64,000 bases of DNA from Heterobilharzia americana (Eukaryota > Platyhelminthes > Trematoda > Strigeidida > Schistosomatidae): positions 8,689,755-8,753,754 of the forward strand of contig OX104132.1 of assembly GCA_944470555.2 (NCBI GenBank), read 5' to 3'. Shown one piece after another: positions 11,876 to 23,947 of this stretch (its first letter is position 1; every line of letters begins with the position of its first letter). A program made the translations under genes and the position numbers. The notes beneath the pieces are model-generated. The model searched no databases. It was not told where the DNA came from and saw only the letters and a list, made by a program, of their open reading frames with translations.

Positions 11876-14663
11876 TCAGCTGAATGGGCGCGAACCGTGC
11901 GTCGCTGCGTAACTGTCCAACCTCTTCTCGAAGCCATCAACAGACGCAGCAGTAGCAATCTCGGCAGGCAATGCGTTCCAGTGGCCGCAAACTCGCAGAG
12001 AGAAGGGGTGTGATCGCACACGGGTTTTCGCTCTTTGGTGGGCAACTCCCCTCGGATTACCACGAGGATCGCCATGGTGGCCGTTCTGTAGGATTCCACA
12101 GCTCGCATGACTTGGGTTGCTGAGTATTTTGTAAGCCATCATCAAGTCACCACGTAATCTACGGTAGCTTAGGGAGTAGAGCCCTTGATCTTTCAGCCTG
12201 TCCTGGTATGGTTTTTGCCTCATTCCCACGACACCCTTTGTAGCTCGCCTTTGGACTTTCTCCAGGAGGTTCACGTCTCTTTTCAGATGTGGTGGTGCAA
12301 TGACGTTGTGTAGCTCTAGATGGGATCTTATATAGGTCTTATGCAGCTTCGAAAAGAGTTCCGGGGTCAGGGCACCCAGTTGTCTGCGCATGGAGTACAG
12401 TACTGCGTAGGCTCTGGAGGCATCTCCTGGATAACTGGGGCTATTGTCCAGTTTGTCAGTTAGTTTTAGTCCTAGGTCTTTCTCTGTGGTGGTGAGGGAG
12501 AGTTGTGTTCCACAGAGAGAATAGGGTACCTTCTGAGAGTCTGGGGTGCGGAGAAACATGGCTCGGCTTTTATCTAAGTTAAGTGCTAGTCCATTAATGT
12601 CCACACACCCAGCAAGTAATCCGAGATCAATTTGCAGTGCACTTGATTCTGTTTCTGACGTCACAGCTACCCACAGCTTAACATCATCAGCGAAAAGTAG
12701 AACTGGGAAGCTGAGACTCAGTGGCAGGTCATTCACAAAAAGAAGGAATAGCAGAGGACCAAGAATCAACCCATTGTCATACACCAGAAGATGATGTCAT
12801 CCAAGTTGAGAAAACTCCGTTGGCATTTGTGTAGAATTGCCTACCGTCTAGATAGTCCTGCAACCATGAAATCACTTGTCCCTTGATGCCCAACCTTGCT
12901 ATTTTGTGAACAAGAGCGGTGTGTGGAACTGTGTCGAAGGCCTTAGTAAAATCTAGGAAAACAACGTGGACAGGAACTTGGAGGTTCCAGCATGTCGTCG
13001 ACTTATTACCTGCTGCCAGAATGTTTGTGGCACAGGACACCTACCCTTTCTGAAACCATGTTGAGCATCACTGAGTACTCCCCTCTTGTCTAGGTACTCC
13101 CTGACATGGTCGTCTACCAGACTCTCCATTACTTTTGACACCACTGGCAGGAGGGCTATGGGTCGGTAGCATTTTGGGTTCTGCCTGTCTCCACCTTTGA
13201 AGATGGGGTACAGAATAGCACGTTTCCGCTCTCGTGGAAACGTGTGATTGTCTAAGGAGTGTTGAAACAGATTACGTGGCGAACCGCATAAGGCACCCTA
13301 GCATTGTTTCAGTACAGCCGGTCGGATGTCATCACACCCTGGTGACTTCCATGGGTGGAGCTTTGACAGTTTTTCGAGGACCATAACAGGAGTTACCCTT
13401 ATTCCAGGTAACTCCTGCACTTGGTGGTGCTGAATTTCGGTCGGACAGTTGGTAATTTTGGTTCGATAGGGACGTATTCAGTTGAGTATCGAAGGTGGCG
13501 CTAAGGGCTTTGGTTAACTCTAATCCGAAGAGGTTCCCTCCGTCTAGGCCTTTCAGGATGCAAGCACTCCTGGCTGGTTGATTTTCTGCCTGCCATAAAC
13601 TGATATAGGGTTTTGAGGTTCACCTCGGCTTCTGGGCGAGGTTCGTCTGGAACGACCTCCTGTCCTCCCTCACTCTGATGTTGCATCGATTGCTTACTGC
13701 TGTGTGGTCAGACTCTTTTCTGGAGGTCCTCCACTTGTGCCGTGCTTTCCACTTGGCTTTCAATGGACGTTCAGTGCCTCGCTTCAAACATGAGGTTCGT
13801 TTCCGTGGTATTGCTGTGATTACTTGGACGTTTTCAGAGACAGCCCTCCTGATGATATCTCTAACTAGTTCCCAATGTTGGTCAGTCGACAGGTTGCTCC
13901 ACTCCTGAGGCCACGGTGCTGTCAACAGGTTCTGCTTCATCGCCACGTAGTTCACTTCGTTGTAGCAAAGACAAGGGCGAGATCCCTTCCATGACAGTTG
14001 TTCGTTGAGTACCAGATCGAACACTACCACGCCGTGATCGCTGCTGCCGAGGAGGGTCTGAACCTGTGCATTTTCTACCAGCAGTGGGTTGCTGGTAGAA
14101 AGGTAGTCCAGTTTGGACGGCTTTCTGCCTGACCCCCAGCGAGTGTCATCACCAATATTCTCTTGCAGCCCAGCCTTTTTGATAGTGTTGAGTAGATTTC
14201 GGTCGAACCTTCAGCTTGAGGCTCCCCTGTCCTGCCCAAGATTGAGAGTTGGGGCATTAAGGTCGAGGGCTATAATGACCTGGTCATATCCGATGGACAT
14301 CGCTCGGGACATTGCTTGCAGCAGTTGTCGGTTATCTTTCAGGCTGCTAGTAGGTGTTCTGTAGACACCTCCTAGCAGGCACTTGGTGTGTTCAACCTTA
14401 AACTGACACCAGATGGAGTCTGGGAGCCCTGAAAGTAGGGTTTCAGTTGCTCGTTCACTTTTAAGGTTATCACATATAAGCACCGCCATCCCGCCTCCTT
14501 CCTTAAACTCCCTGTCTCTCCTGAACAGACGCATACCGTCTCTACTAGTTTCGACGGCGCTAATGTCCGGTGATAACCAAGTTTCTGTCAGGATTATGAT
14601 CGTTGGAGCAAGGTAGGAACAGGGAAGTCGTGATTCCCCCATTTTACTTCTGAGTACCCTCAC
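11876..14663 (-). pseudogene. CR1-A ORF2 (endonuclease-reverse transcriptase), left copy, broken
   Basis: The endonuclease fragment is at 14211-14663 (TETWLS, RRDREFKEGGGMAV, LGGVYRTP, ALDLNAP), interrupted by a stop in the following frame. Reverse-transcriptase pieces follow in different frames: SDAQHGFRKGRC (12953-13144), FLDFTKAFDTVPH (12777-13040) and LLFADDVKLWV with the thumb and C-terminal region to WNALPAEI (11876-12784). The catalytic FADD is present, but several frameshifts break the ORF. The same breaks occur in the right copy. Confidence 0.88.
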
Positions 14664-14755
14664 ATTATTGTAAAGACACTTGGATGTGTTTCTAACGACA
14701 AGGAGTATCTTGGTGCTGGTAGACTGGAGGGAGTCGTGCGCAGTGGCGAAACTTG

Positions 14756-16372
14756 CTATGGGACGGCCAGCTTCAGTGGAACCGGCCCAATCATGTTTTT
14801 TCCCATAGTGGTTTCCGGGGGTTTCATGGAGTCCAGGTTTGATTGCGCATCTTGTCTGTTGACAGTGACGGTGACTTCAGCGGTTGGCGGTGCTGCCATT
14901 CGCTGTTGTCGCAGTGTCCTGGGCCTGCTTTTGCGGCAGCGAACATTCCCACCGATGTTATCTTTTATACTGTGTACCAAGCTTGCAGTACACTGGTTAA
15001 AAGTTCGTGGCAGCCGAAGTTAACAGCCACCAGCCGAGGTGCTGTTATCTTCGTCTGCAGACCGCCGCCGCTGCTATCCCATTTAGCCCCATCCTCTCTG
15101 ACAACCACTGCCATTGCTGGGCGTCGTGAGCATACTTTTCTACGACTGTGCCGGTTGTCGGTTCCGGTTATGCCGTGGACAACCATAGCCGTTGGCTTCA
15201 GCGTTTAGGGCGCCCCGCAAGATACCTTTCCTGCCTACCGATGGCGGCTGGTCTGGTTCTAATGCTGGGTGACCTGTTGATAACTAGTGTGTGTGGCATC
15301 GGCAAGAATCTTTCCGCTTCTTTAGCAGAGCTTAGGGTAACTCTCATCGGCGGAGGCTTTCCCTGAGGCGGGTAGTTGCCCCAGTAGAGCCTGCACAGCC
15401 TTGCTTCTGGGCTACCCAGTCCCAGTGTGGTGCATACGGCTTCCCACTGCTGTTTGTCAAAAGATTCTCTGTTCTCAAGGAGACTCATGGCGCACAGGGA
15501 CGTCAAGTATGATGATGGAGTTCGGCCTGTCACAGCTTCTCTATTTTCGTGTGCTGTGGGTGGCTTTTGTAGGAAGGGTGCACCTTCTTTTCCACCACCA
15601 CCCATTTTTCTCAATGCACAGTGGGGTAAGCCTCTAAAGTGGCTTCAGGGTTAGAGACGGATGTAGTTGGTCGCGTACCCGGTAGTCGTTTTGGTCTTTT
15701 TGGACTACTCACCGGCGTGACTGGCCGGGGTACAGTGCTGACGCCCTCGCTGCCTGGGCCTGGGTTAGTGGTCTGTGTGGGTGCCGGCATCACAGTAGTC
15801 ACTGCGATGCCTTTTACGACCTCCATCAGCGAGCCTTTAGAAGAGAGTGGCCTTACACGGCACTGTGGGCAGGTGTACCGGAACCACATGCGTGGGTAGC
15901 GCGCTAGGAAGGTGTAATATTGGTCTGGTGTGTCCTCGTGACACTGACTGTGCACCCACTTATTGCAGATGTTACACTCAAAGACAGCATCCCTCTTGGC
16001 TACGGTGAGACCACATGTATGACAGTCGTCAGCCTGACTAGAAGGTTTAGTTACCGAATTTCTTTTCCCTCTCTTCCGTCTCTCAGTGGCGGCCTTCACA
16101 GGTAGACTAGGGTTTGGGCTGGTGGTACTAGAAAGACATGCTCGTTGATGAACCACAGCACAAATGTTCAGGGGGACAGGAATTCGACTTCTCCCAGGAG
16201 GTGGCTGTTGCAACTGTCCTCCTAAGGTTGACTCGCGGTCTTTTGCGGTGGCACTAAGCTTCTCGCCTCTGGCCCTAATTACTACCAAGGATAGAGAGGT
16301 TCGTAGCTGAGGTGAGGCCTTACCCGAGGTGTTCCTGATACCAGATTTGGCTAGAGCACTGTTGTCACTCAT
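14756..16372 (-). pseudogene. CR1-A ORF1 (PHD-like finger, nucleic-acid binding), left copy, broken
   Basis: ORF1 starts at ATG 16372 (MSDNSALAKS). The first 253 codons hold a PHD-type Cys/His finger: CHTCGL, CNICNKWVHSQC, then CPQC. A frame change near 15612 continues it (MSLLENRESF..., to 15198) and another near 15190 leads to a C-terminal piece with AWYTV and RCRKSRPR. CR1 ORF1 proteins with such fingers are thought to bind the element RNA and chromatin. Two frame changes, shared with the right copy, mean it is not translated as one protein. Confidence 0.85.
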
Positions 16373-16607
16373 TTCCACTGGTGATTAGGGGGATATAAAT
16401 GAGATGCACAGGTGGTTGTATCAAGTGAAACGTAGAAAAGCAATGGTAGATAAAGCAAGTTGTCAACCTTACCTAGGATTGCCAAGTTGTACGACACGGA
16501 AGAAGGCCCAAAGCTTCCTACAGGTCCAAGGTGTATGATCGAATGGAATAAGTAGCGCTACAGTTGCAGCAACCTGAGCACACAGTTATCCGTTTGGAGA
16601 GTGATAG

Positions 16608-16951
16608 TGTAGCGTTATACACTTCCCCAAAATCAATAGCCTAGGGCTTGACGACTTTCGACATTGATGCTGACCTTGATAGTTTAACTGGACTCGCTAG
16701 GCTGAAGGCACCCGGTCAAGCATCCTGGCCATTTGGCACGCTGTCGTGTTACGTTGCATTGCTCGTATTCGACTCTCTAGCCAGTTAGTTGGAACGCATC
16801 GGTATTTTGGCATAACCATACAAATATATTATTCCATCCGACTACGCTATCGTGTTCTTCCTTGGTCTCGTACTCGTGGGTATATAACAAGTTCGAATAA
16901 TTAGTGATTGGTCTTTGCGTCTGTCAAGTTCGCACCAGGACAAATCCTAAA
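16608..16951 (+). mobile_element. Solo LTR of a CsRn1/Boudicca-type Gypsy element
   Basis: The 344-bp LTR runs from TGTAGCG to CCTAAA. It is flanked by the 4-bp duplication ATAG at 16604-16607 and 16952-16955. The same LTR occurs twice in the right arm (21152-21495 and 23604-23947) at the matching site. By my alignment it differs from both right-arm LTRs at four positions. It agrees with the 5' LTR at the two positions where the right-arm LTRs differ from each other. Confidence 0.92.
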
Positions 16952-17284
16952 ATAGTATTGACCGACTGAGAGCTGTACGTCCTGTAGAAAAACGTTTTTC
17001 CAGTGAAACTGTAACTTTCGTAGAGGAAACACCCGATTGGGGGGGCTTACATATGGTCATTTTCGAGTGGAATGCAGACGAGACAAAACACGTCAGTTTT
17101 CAAAGAGCGCGCAGTTCGAACCAAAGTGTAATGTAAACCAGCCCTAGGCTTTAAACTTAACCCCTTGGGTCCACAGAATTTTTAGAGATAACTGAACACT
17201 CTCAGGCGCTCAATCAGTCACTTCTGGATCTTATACAGACTTCAAATTTCGTGTTGTAGAACTCTAGTATTGCCGATATCCAAC

Positions 17285-17590
17285 ATTGTTAACGCGGGCG
17301 TATAAAACTGATAATTTTTGATCTCTCGCGTCTAGTTCTTAGGGCTTGGTTCGAGGTGTTCGGTTCACTCCTGAAGTGGATGAAGAAATCCCCCCTGTTT
17401 TCTTTCTTTTGGCCCCGATGGGTTGGATGTTTTGTTGGTTTGTAAGTTGTAATTCGTAGTGATTGGGGAGCTTTGGGTTGCTGTGAGGTTTGGAGAACTG
17501 TCATGACTCCCGTCTGTGTAGGCACCTGGAAGAGAATAGTAAGGTAGTGATAAAAGAATGAAGAAAAAAGAAAAAGGGTATAATTCAGAC
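17285..17590 (-). mobile_element. CR1-B 3' end, truncated
   Basis: The reverse complement matches 31490-31790: a pyrimidine tract ending in CAG, then GTGCCTACACAGACGGGAGT and AGCCCTAAGAACTAGACG, then the TTGGATAT-type 3' terminus. Only the 3' UTR and tail are present, consistent with 5' truncation during target-primed reverse transcription. Confidence 0.75.
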
Positions 17591-17950
17591 AGACCCCTGA
17601 TCGCATATCGGGAAGAATGTCTAAATGGGTGGTAAGTAATCCCACAGTCCCACCGCAACCTCAGCTTTTGGATCCCGAAAAAATTTGCGGAGTGCAAGAC
17701 AAGAATTCTGAAAGCCACTGAAGTTGGGGGTAATACGCCCTTCCCAGAGCCAATGGTGATTGCCCCTCGACACGGTCCCTATGAAGCATCAGAGGAATTA
17801 CGACCTTGTCGCCATTGGGAGTTAAGTAACTCCACAGTCTCTGATAGATATCCATTCTGCCACATACACGATTTTATGAACCCCTTGGCAAAAGTATGTG
17901 TCTTCCCCAAGACCGATCTCATGCTAGCCTGTCATGATAGACCCGCGAAA

Positions 17951-18540
17951 CTAGATAATGTTCCCAAAACTACAGCCACTAGTCCTTTGCGATTGATCAC
18001 GTTTCCATCTTGTCGGCCTTCTAACTAACCCGTTCTTGGTACTCCATAAGGTAGACGCGTCGCCGCCAACTGTCTCCTCAGTACAAACTCCTCCACCGAT
18101 AAGTCGTTTTAATGCTGTGATGAATGATTTCGTTGTAAAACGCATGAACGCGCAGCCTTCCACAGAACTACCACTGAAGATTGAAGCTGCAAGAAAATAG
18201 TCTGCCTCAAGTGGACAAGACAAGTAACCACCTTCGGTCCTAATCAGCGGCGAAGATGCCATCAACTGGTGCTGTAAGTATGTTTTTCCCTCAACGCGAA
18301 TGCGGTTCTGGGTGGAATGCCGCGTAGCCACACCGACCCCTGGCAGTTGAAACCTTTCTCTAACCACCGCTGAAGCGTAACTAGCCCCCACATGCTTTTC
18401 TGACTCGTGATAGTGCCAAAAATTATGTCGGTGATGTGGTTCCTTAGAGATGGCAATATAACGGGATATTTCTTCTCAAAATGCCAAGAGGAATTCCAGA
18501 CCCCAATATTGGCTCTCAATAGATCTTCATTTAACATTAG
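17951..18540 (-). pseudogene. BEL/Pao integrase relic
   Basis: Two overlapping minus-strand frames together resemble the start of a BEL/Pao integrase: KKYPVILPSLRNHITDII, then MGASYASAVVRERF, then QLMASSPLIRTEGGYL, then RFTTKSFITALKRLIG. In intact BEL proteins these blocks carry the zinc-binding HHCC region and the first catalytic Asp. Here key Cys and His residues and the Asp context are altered and the frame changes between blocks. No LTRs were identified around it. Confidence 0.6.
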
Positions 18541-20219
18541 GTTGAGCTTATTTGAGGATGGGTTTTAATCCTTTGCCCTCATGCCGTCTGAAGGGGATGT
18601 GAGCATTTTAAGTCCATTCTAAACTCTGCCATCTGAACCGTTTCTATGATATCTGCACTTGCCCGGTGCAACTCACTAGCGCTAAAGGCACCTAAACTTT
18701 AGGATCCTTTAGATCTCCCTCCTTAAAATACCAGGAAACAGCCGTTGAAACTAGTCAGCTAGGCCACTTCTCTGGGTGATGTCACCATATCTGCGAAGTA
18801 AGTTAGAAGCGGATTCAGACTTTCGTTGCTGATGGTCACATAAGGCATTCCAAAACTCACAAAATTTAGAAGTGAAGGTCCGTTCCTTTAGTGACGTCAT
18901 CGACCGGACAATCTGTTCTATGACCTCTGGGAAAAACATGACCCTTGCTTCATATGCCTTGATCCCCGTTCACGATCACCAGCTAAATATGGCGGTAGGC
19001 TCCGGCGTTTATGACAGGATGATATATCAGCGAAGCTTGGCTGCCAGTGGATGTGGAAGTCCTTCTCGAACTACTTCGAAAATGCTTGCTGACAAGCAAC
19101 TTGTGTCTACCTAGCAGTTAACCACCCTCCGCTTGTCTTCTTCCTAAACACTCACGTCCACGCTTAGCCACATCACAGTTGCCAGGTAAATTTGGATTGT
19201 TGAGTTTTTCTGACGGCTGAGTGAGAGTACTGTGCTTTGAAGCCAAGACGTGAGGATTCACAAACTTGCAACTTACCCTACTCGCACGACTGGTGTCGGA
19301 TTCTGGAGGCACTTTCGTTTGGCAAACTTTTATTATTCACAATCAGTTTGCGACGGTTATTTTGAACGACCAAACTATTTTTCGGACCACATTTTCGGCT
19401 TAAATCCACGACAGTGTCACACTTTCCGTTCGCAGCTTATTTTCCCTTAAAGTTACTGTGGGCCAATAAAATGCAATGCAATCCCTGAAGTTCTTTATTA
19501 AAGTCCATCCTACCCAAGCATATCACTAGGCCATGTATGTTTAACGTAACCATGAACGTTAGGGAATATTTAACAAACAGTGAAAAAGTCGCCGGAACAT
19601 CACACCCTGTGGCAATGTTTTTTGCCAGTGTGGATGAATGATGATGTTTAGTCATGTTTCGAAGTCCGTAGTTCGTGTATACTCTGGAAAAATCAGTGTC
19701 AGCATATAAGCAACTCATGGTCGTCGAATACATACCAAGGGCTGAATAAGCAGTAGCTTCTCCTACGGGAGTTTATTACCGTGACTCCCAAGCTTAAGAG
19801 ACCTTTGAAAACTTCATTTTAGTAACAAACTGGCACCAGTATCCGTATGCGGAAAACCTGATATGAATTCCCGGTTTATTTTCATTTCAATATCCTACAT
19901 AGTTCTGAAGTGGTAAATCGTCGTGTCCAGGCTTGTTCAACCCGTCCCAAATCACTCTTCATGTGCCTGAGACAACGGGATGTCATTGCTAATGTACCAG
20001 CTAACAGAGTTGAGGCCCAGTATCTAAGTACTGTCAGGCGACTATATATAGTTGTTAGCTTGCCACATCGTCGACTGCGCTGAGTGGTAGATCAGAAATA
20101 GTCTGATGTCAAAGACAAATTCTGGTACCATGGAAGAAGTTCGTATTAACCCCATGCCGGTACTTTTTCAACCTAAAACTTTAAAAGGTACCAGTCTCTG
20201 TCACCACATATGTGCGACG
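18541..20219. other. Spacer between the inverted CR1-A arms, no gene recognised
   Basis: This is probably old retroelement DNA adjoining the BEL relic. Open frames at 18751-18939, 19118-19312 and 19437-19733 (minus) have no recognisable domain. Confidence 0.4.
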
Positions 20220-20990
20220 CCTCAGTCAACTCAACTTGTCCACGCTAAGCCGTCGAAGAAAACCAGGTGATCTGATAACAGCCTACAGGATCATCCACAA
20301 AGTGGACCACCCAAATAGGACAACGTTATCGGCCCAAAACCGATAATCCCGTGGGAACCTCACTCGCATACCCCAGCATAGGACAAAGACTAGAGCGAGA
20401 TCTAACTTCTCCCAAGGGGTATGTGCCTTATGGAACGTGCTACCGAAAGAAGTGGCCACAGCTACATCAGTCAACTCCTTCAAACTACTACTAGATAAGT
20501 ATGTGAGCGCAAATGGCTTACCACGAACATTTGTTAGTAGCAACCGGTGATATGCCCTTCTGTCCCTGTATTCCCACTGTATTCTCCAACCCTAGTATCT
20601 GCAGTAAGATGCACCTCTCCTCTATATTATTACCAGTCACACTTATCTTTTCAAAAGTACTCTTCACTTCTTTTTTCTCATTCCCCACTCACCTCATTTC
20701 TATCACTACTTAAGTAACGCTTAACACTTACTTGCAGGTGCCTACAACAACGCGAATTGCAAACGGTTGACTGGTCATATCAGCAGCCCCGTTGCCGCCT
20801 CTAAACGAACCAAGCTACAGTTTGCAAATAAAAAACCTTCAAATAGAAAAAGACTACCTCCAAAGCTACAAGCAGGAAAACTCAAAGACTTGTGACCATC
20901 GAAGGAGTACGACCGAACAAAAAGAACCAAGCCCCAAGACCTGGAAGTGAGAGCCCTAAAACTGCAAGTTTCCCCTACTGGCGCTTCAAA
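20220..20990 (+). mobile_element. CR1-C 3' end, truncated
   Basis: The end of a CR1 ORF2, with LSRRRKPGDLITAYRII and later WNVLPKEVATATSVNSFK, lies in two frames. A pyrimidine-rich 3' UTR follows with CAG at about 20740, then AACCAAGCCCCAAGACCTGG and the terminal block. It is a different subfamily from CR1-A and CR1-B. Its 3' end abuts the inner limit of the right CR1-A arm at 20991. Confidence 0.7.
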
Positions 20991-21151
20991 GCGCGCTCTT
21001 TGAAAACTGACGTGTTTTGTCTCGTCTGCATTCCACTCGAAAATGACCATATGTAAGCCCCCCCAATCGGGTGTTTCCTCTACGAAAGTTACAGTTTCAC
21101 TGGAAAAACGTTTTTCTACAGGACGTACAGCTCTCAGTCGGTCAATACTAT

Positions 21152-21495
21152 TTTAGGATTTGTCCTGGTGCGAACTTGACAGACGCAAAGACCAATCACT
21201 AATTATTCGAACTTGTTATATACCCACGAATACGAGACCAAGGAAGAACACGATAGCGTAGTCGGATGGAATAGTATATTTGGATGGTTATGCCAAAATA
21301 CCGATGCGTTCCAACTAACTGGCTAGAGAGTCGAATACGAGCAATGCAACGTAACACGACAGCGTGCCAAATGGCCAGGATGCTTGACCGGGTGCCTTCA
21401 GCTTAGCGAGTCCAGTTAAACTATCAAGGTCAGCATCAATGTCGAAAGTCGTCAAACCCTAGGCTATTGATTTTGGGGAAGTGTATGACGCTACA
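21152..21495 (-). repeat. Gypsy 3' LTR
   Basis: 344 bp, TGTAGCG to CCTAAA on the minus strand, preceded by a polypurine tract and followed by ATAG. Confidence 0.9.
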
Positions 21496-21510
21496 GATCA
21501 CTCCCCCCCT
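21496..21510 (-). promoter_or_regulatory. Polypurine tract of the Gypsy element
   Basis: The minus strand reads AGGGGGGGAGTGATC directly before the 3' LTR, the expected plus-strand primer position. Confidence 0.75.
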
Positions 21511-21838
21511 AGTGGGTTCGTGAGGACCCTAAGACGATACCAGCCGGAAGTAAAAACCCAGTGGTTTCTCCACTGGTAAAACTCTTCCGATGGGCTCACT
21601 GCGTGAGGTGGCCCCTGGTTGTCTGAACCTTATTCTAGGGTGTCGTGGCGATTAAATAAATAAAATACAATAAATGAAATTGTACGTCGGTCGCGGTCAT
21701 CTGTTCCTTTCGACGTTCCGTCCAGTGCTCGTTGCACCTGGAATATAAATAAAAGTCTTTAATACCACGAAAACGTTGCGTAAAAATGGGAATTATTTAT
21801 ATATAAACATATCGAAAAATAAAAATTTACGCTTATCT

Positions 21839-22656
21839 TTACCGTTTTTTTAAAATTTCATTACATGGTAAATAAAAATTGATATAAAAAGGCAAAGTGT
21901 ACGAGGGTTTGTATTGATGTATCGGGTAGGAGTCCGGAGTTGTTTTGGCGTTGAGCCTTCGGTAATCACCGGTTGGACGCCAGTCGTTGCTATCCTTTTT
22001 GGGAACCATGTGCAATGGCGATGCCCAAGGATTGTTCGACGGTCTGATAATGCCCAGGTCGAGCATGTGGTCGAATTCATTTTTCGCCGTTTGGAGCTTA
22101 TCGGGGGCTAGACGGCGCGCTTTGGATGCCACAGGTGGACCTGTGGTTGTGACGTGATGCATAACATTGCTGGTTATGCACGGAAGAGTGTGCTTCGGTT
22201 GCTGTAACTCTGGATATTTCTCCAGAACTGCCTGGTAGGACGCGTCGCCTGATTGTTTAGTCCTAACGATGGCTAAACTCGGACCTACATAGGTGGTGCC
22301 GCCAATGGATAACTTTGTGCTGTTATCTATCAGTCGTCGACGGCGAGCATCTACGAGTAGATCGTAATGGTTTAGCAAATCTATGCCAATGATGGGCATA
22401 GAGACGTCTGCCAGGAGGAAATCCAGTGGATAGGTTTGCGTAAACCTAAGTTGAGGTAGGCATACCGTCTCCCGAATGTCGCGATTGCCTTGCCGTTGGC
22501 TGCTTGAAGATTGAAGGATGGGTCAAGATGACGCTCCTTTGTCGTTGCTGGAAGAACGCTAACTTCTGCGCCGGTGTCGACGAGGTAGCGGACTTTCGTT
22601 TTAATCGGTGACGTAGAGCAAACGGCTTTTTCCCCGGCTACGGTTGCCGTGAGCAC
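21839..22656 (-). pseudogene. Gypsy protease and partial reverse transcriptase
   Basis: The retropepsin carries the active-site motif YLVDTGAEVSVLPA (about 22600). After a frame change it is followed by IIGIDLLNHYDLLVD, the connection to RT, and the first RT blocks: LGIIRPSNNPWASPLHMV and WRPTGDYRRLNAKT. The similarity ends at about 21905 after SYPIH; the following codons are AT-rich and unrelated. The YxDD palm, RNase H and integrase are absent. Confidence 0.85.
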
Positions 22657-23474
22657 GTGCCGGCGTGACCGTTTCCCGAGTTCGGGTCCTTCTTAAAACG
22701 GCATGGTTTACGACATTTTCTGGCTTCATCCCCGTAAGTGTTATGAAACCAGCACCATTCAGGGTTTTCCACCCTGTTGGGTTTCGTTTTAGGGCTACCA
22801 CGCGACTTGCTGCGATGCGCCAAGGTGCGTTTCCGTGAAGTGCTACGTGATCTAGGACTTCGAGATCGTAGCAACCGTCTCACAGAGTTGCACAACTTGG
22901 TCACCTCTGAATCCTGGCGCTCTGTTTTGTCGCAGATAGAATATACGTTGGAGACGGGTCTGCTGGATATCTCCAGTATTTTATCTGCTGAGGCTGCCAG
23001 GTCGTCGAGTGGGACTGACTGGAGTGTCACCAACACGGTTTGCACCGGTTGTGGTAGTTTCGAGAGAAATAGTTCTCGGAAGAAACCATCGTCAAATGTT
23101 CGTGCACCGATTACTTCTCGCATGCGTGCGAGGACTTCAGTAGCTGAGTGGCTGCCTAGCTCGATGTTACGAAGCAATTCGTCTAGACGTTGGCGATCTG
23201 TGAGATCGCTTTTCTTCAAGAGTGCGGCCTTTAGAAGTGCATAAGGGTCTTACTTCAGGATTAAACATGTTTGCTGTAACATACCTGTTTAATTCTCGCG
23301 GTAGTGACGTATGACAGCAAGAAATCGAGATTGAGGATCTGAGACACCCTGTTCTCGAAAATCGGCCTCGGCATACAGAAACCATGTTTCTGCATTGTCT
23401 GGCCAATATGGCACGAGTTGGATCGTGTTCGTAGTCGGCTTAATACGAATAAGCTTGGGAGTGTGGTCGGACAT
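22638..23474 (-). pseudogene. Gypsy gag, frameshifted
   Basis: Gag starts MSDHTPKLIRIK at 23474, with the conserved WPDNAETWFLYAEADF block. The frame changes near 23290 and again near 23200, then continues through FFRELFLSKLPQPVQTVL to an Arg/Ser-rich stretch. It ends with the unusual finger CWFHNTYGDEARKCRKPC, of the CHCC spacing characteristic of CsRn1-type elements rather than the usual CCHC. Confidence 0.85.
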
Positions 23475-23584
23475 GAGAAAGTGTAGTAAATGGATATATA
23501 AATGTTATCGAAATGAAAACAATAAACAAATATAAAATGGAACAGGCTCACCAATTCAATACTTGTTATTGGTCGGGATATGTG

Positions 23585-23602
23585 ATCACGTCGGGCTCAC
23601 CA
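23585..23602 (-). promoter_or_regulatory. Primer-binding site (tRNA-Trp-like)
   Basis: The minus strand reads TGGTGAGCCCGACGTGAT one base after the 5' LTR. From memory this differs by a single base from the complement of the tRNA-Trp 3' end used by CsRn1-type elements. Confidence 0.7.
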
Positions 23603-23603
23603 A

Positions 23604-23947
23604 TTTAGGATTTGTCCTGGTGCGAACTTGACAGACGCAAAGACCAATCACTAATTATTCGAACTTGTTATATACCCACGAATACGAGACCAAGGAAGAA
23701 CACGATAGCGTAGTCGGATGGAATAGTATATTTGGATGGTTATGCCAAAATACCGATGCGTTCCAACTAACTGGCTAGAGAGTCGAATACGAGCAATGCA
23801 ACGTAACACGACAGCGTGCCAAATGGCCAGGATGCTTGACCGGGTGCCTTCAGCTTAGCGAGTCCAGTTAAACTATCAAGGTCAGCATCAATGTCGAAAG
23901 TCGTCAAGCCCTAGGCTATTGATTTTGGGGAAGTGTATAACGCTACA
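23604..23947 (-). repeat. Gypsy 5' LTR
   Basis: 344 bp, the same limits as the 3' LTR, with ATAG (minus strand) outside it at 23948-23951. It differs from the 3' LTR at two positions. Confidence 0.9.

Larger units (their letters stand above)
11264..17112 (-). mobile_element. CR1-A LINE, left inverted copy (with solo Gypsy LTR)
   Basis: A non-LTR retrotransposon of the CR1 clade in minus orientation: ORF1 with a PHD-like finger, then an endonuclease and reverse transcriptase ORF2, then a pyrimidine-rich 3' UTR ending near 11264. It is nearly identical to the plus-strand copy at 20991-29285. I saw only three coding-region or tail differences, while frameshifts and stops are shared. The inner limit is sharp at 17112. 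The leader contains a solo LTR (16608-16951). The 3' end lies 75 bp upstream of NIT1 exon 1, in the same transcriptional direction. Both ORFs are broken, so it is not autonomous. Confidence 0.92.
21152..23947 (-). mobile_element. CsRn1/Boudicca-type Ty3/Gypsy retrotransposon, internally deleted
   Basis: A 2.8-kb minus-strand element: 5' LTR 23604-23947, primer-binding site, gag, protease and the first part of RT, then a jump to the 3' UTR, polypurine tract and 3' LTR 21152-21495. It is flanked by the 4-bp duplication ATAG (read on the minus strand) at 23948-23951 and 21148-21151. The rest of RT, RNase H and integrase are missing, so it cannot move by itself. The two LTRs differ at 2 of 344 positions. 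The CHCC-type Gag finger and the tRNA-Trp-like primer site place it in the CsRn1 clade, which includes schistosome Boudicca. Confidence 0.9.

Noticed and set aside
11876..12784. 302-codon frame as a possible host gene
   Set aside because: It is the FADD-to-C-terminus part of CR1-A reverse transcriptase, repeated identically at 27771-28679.
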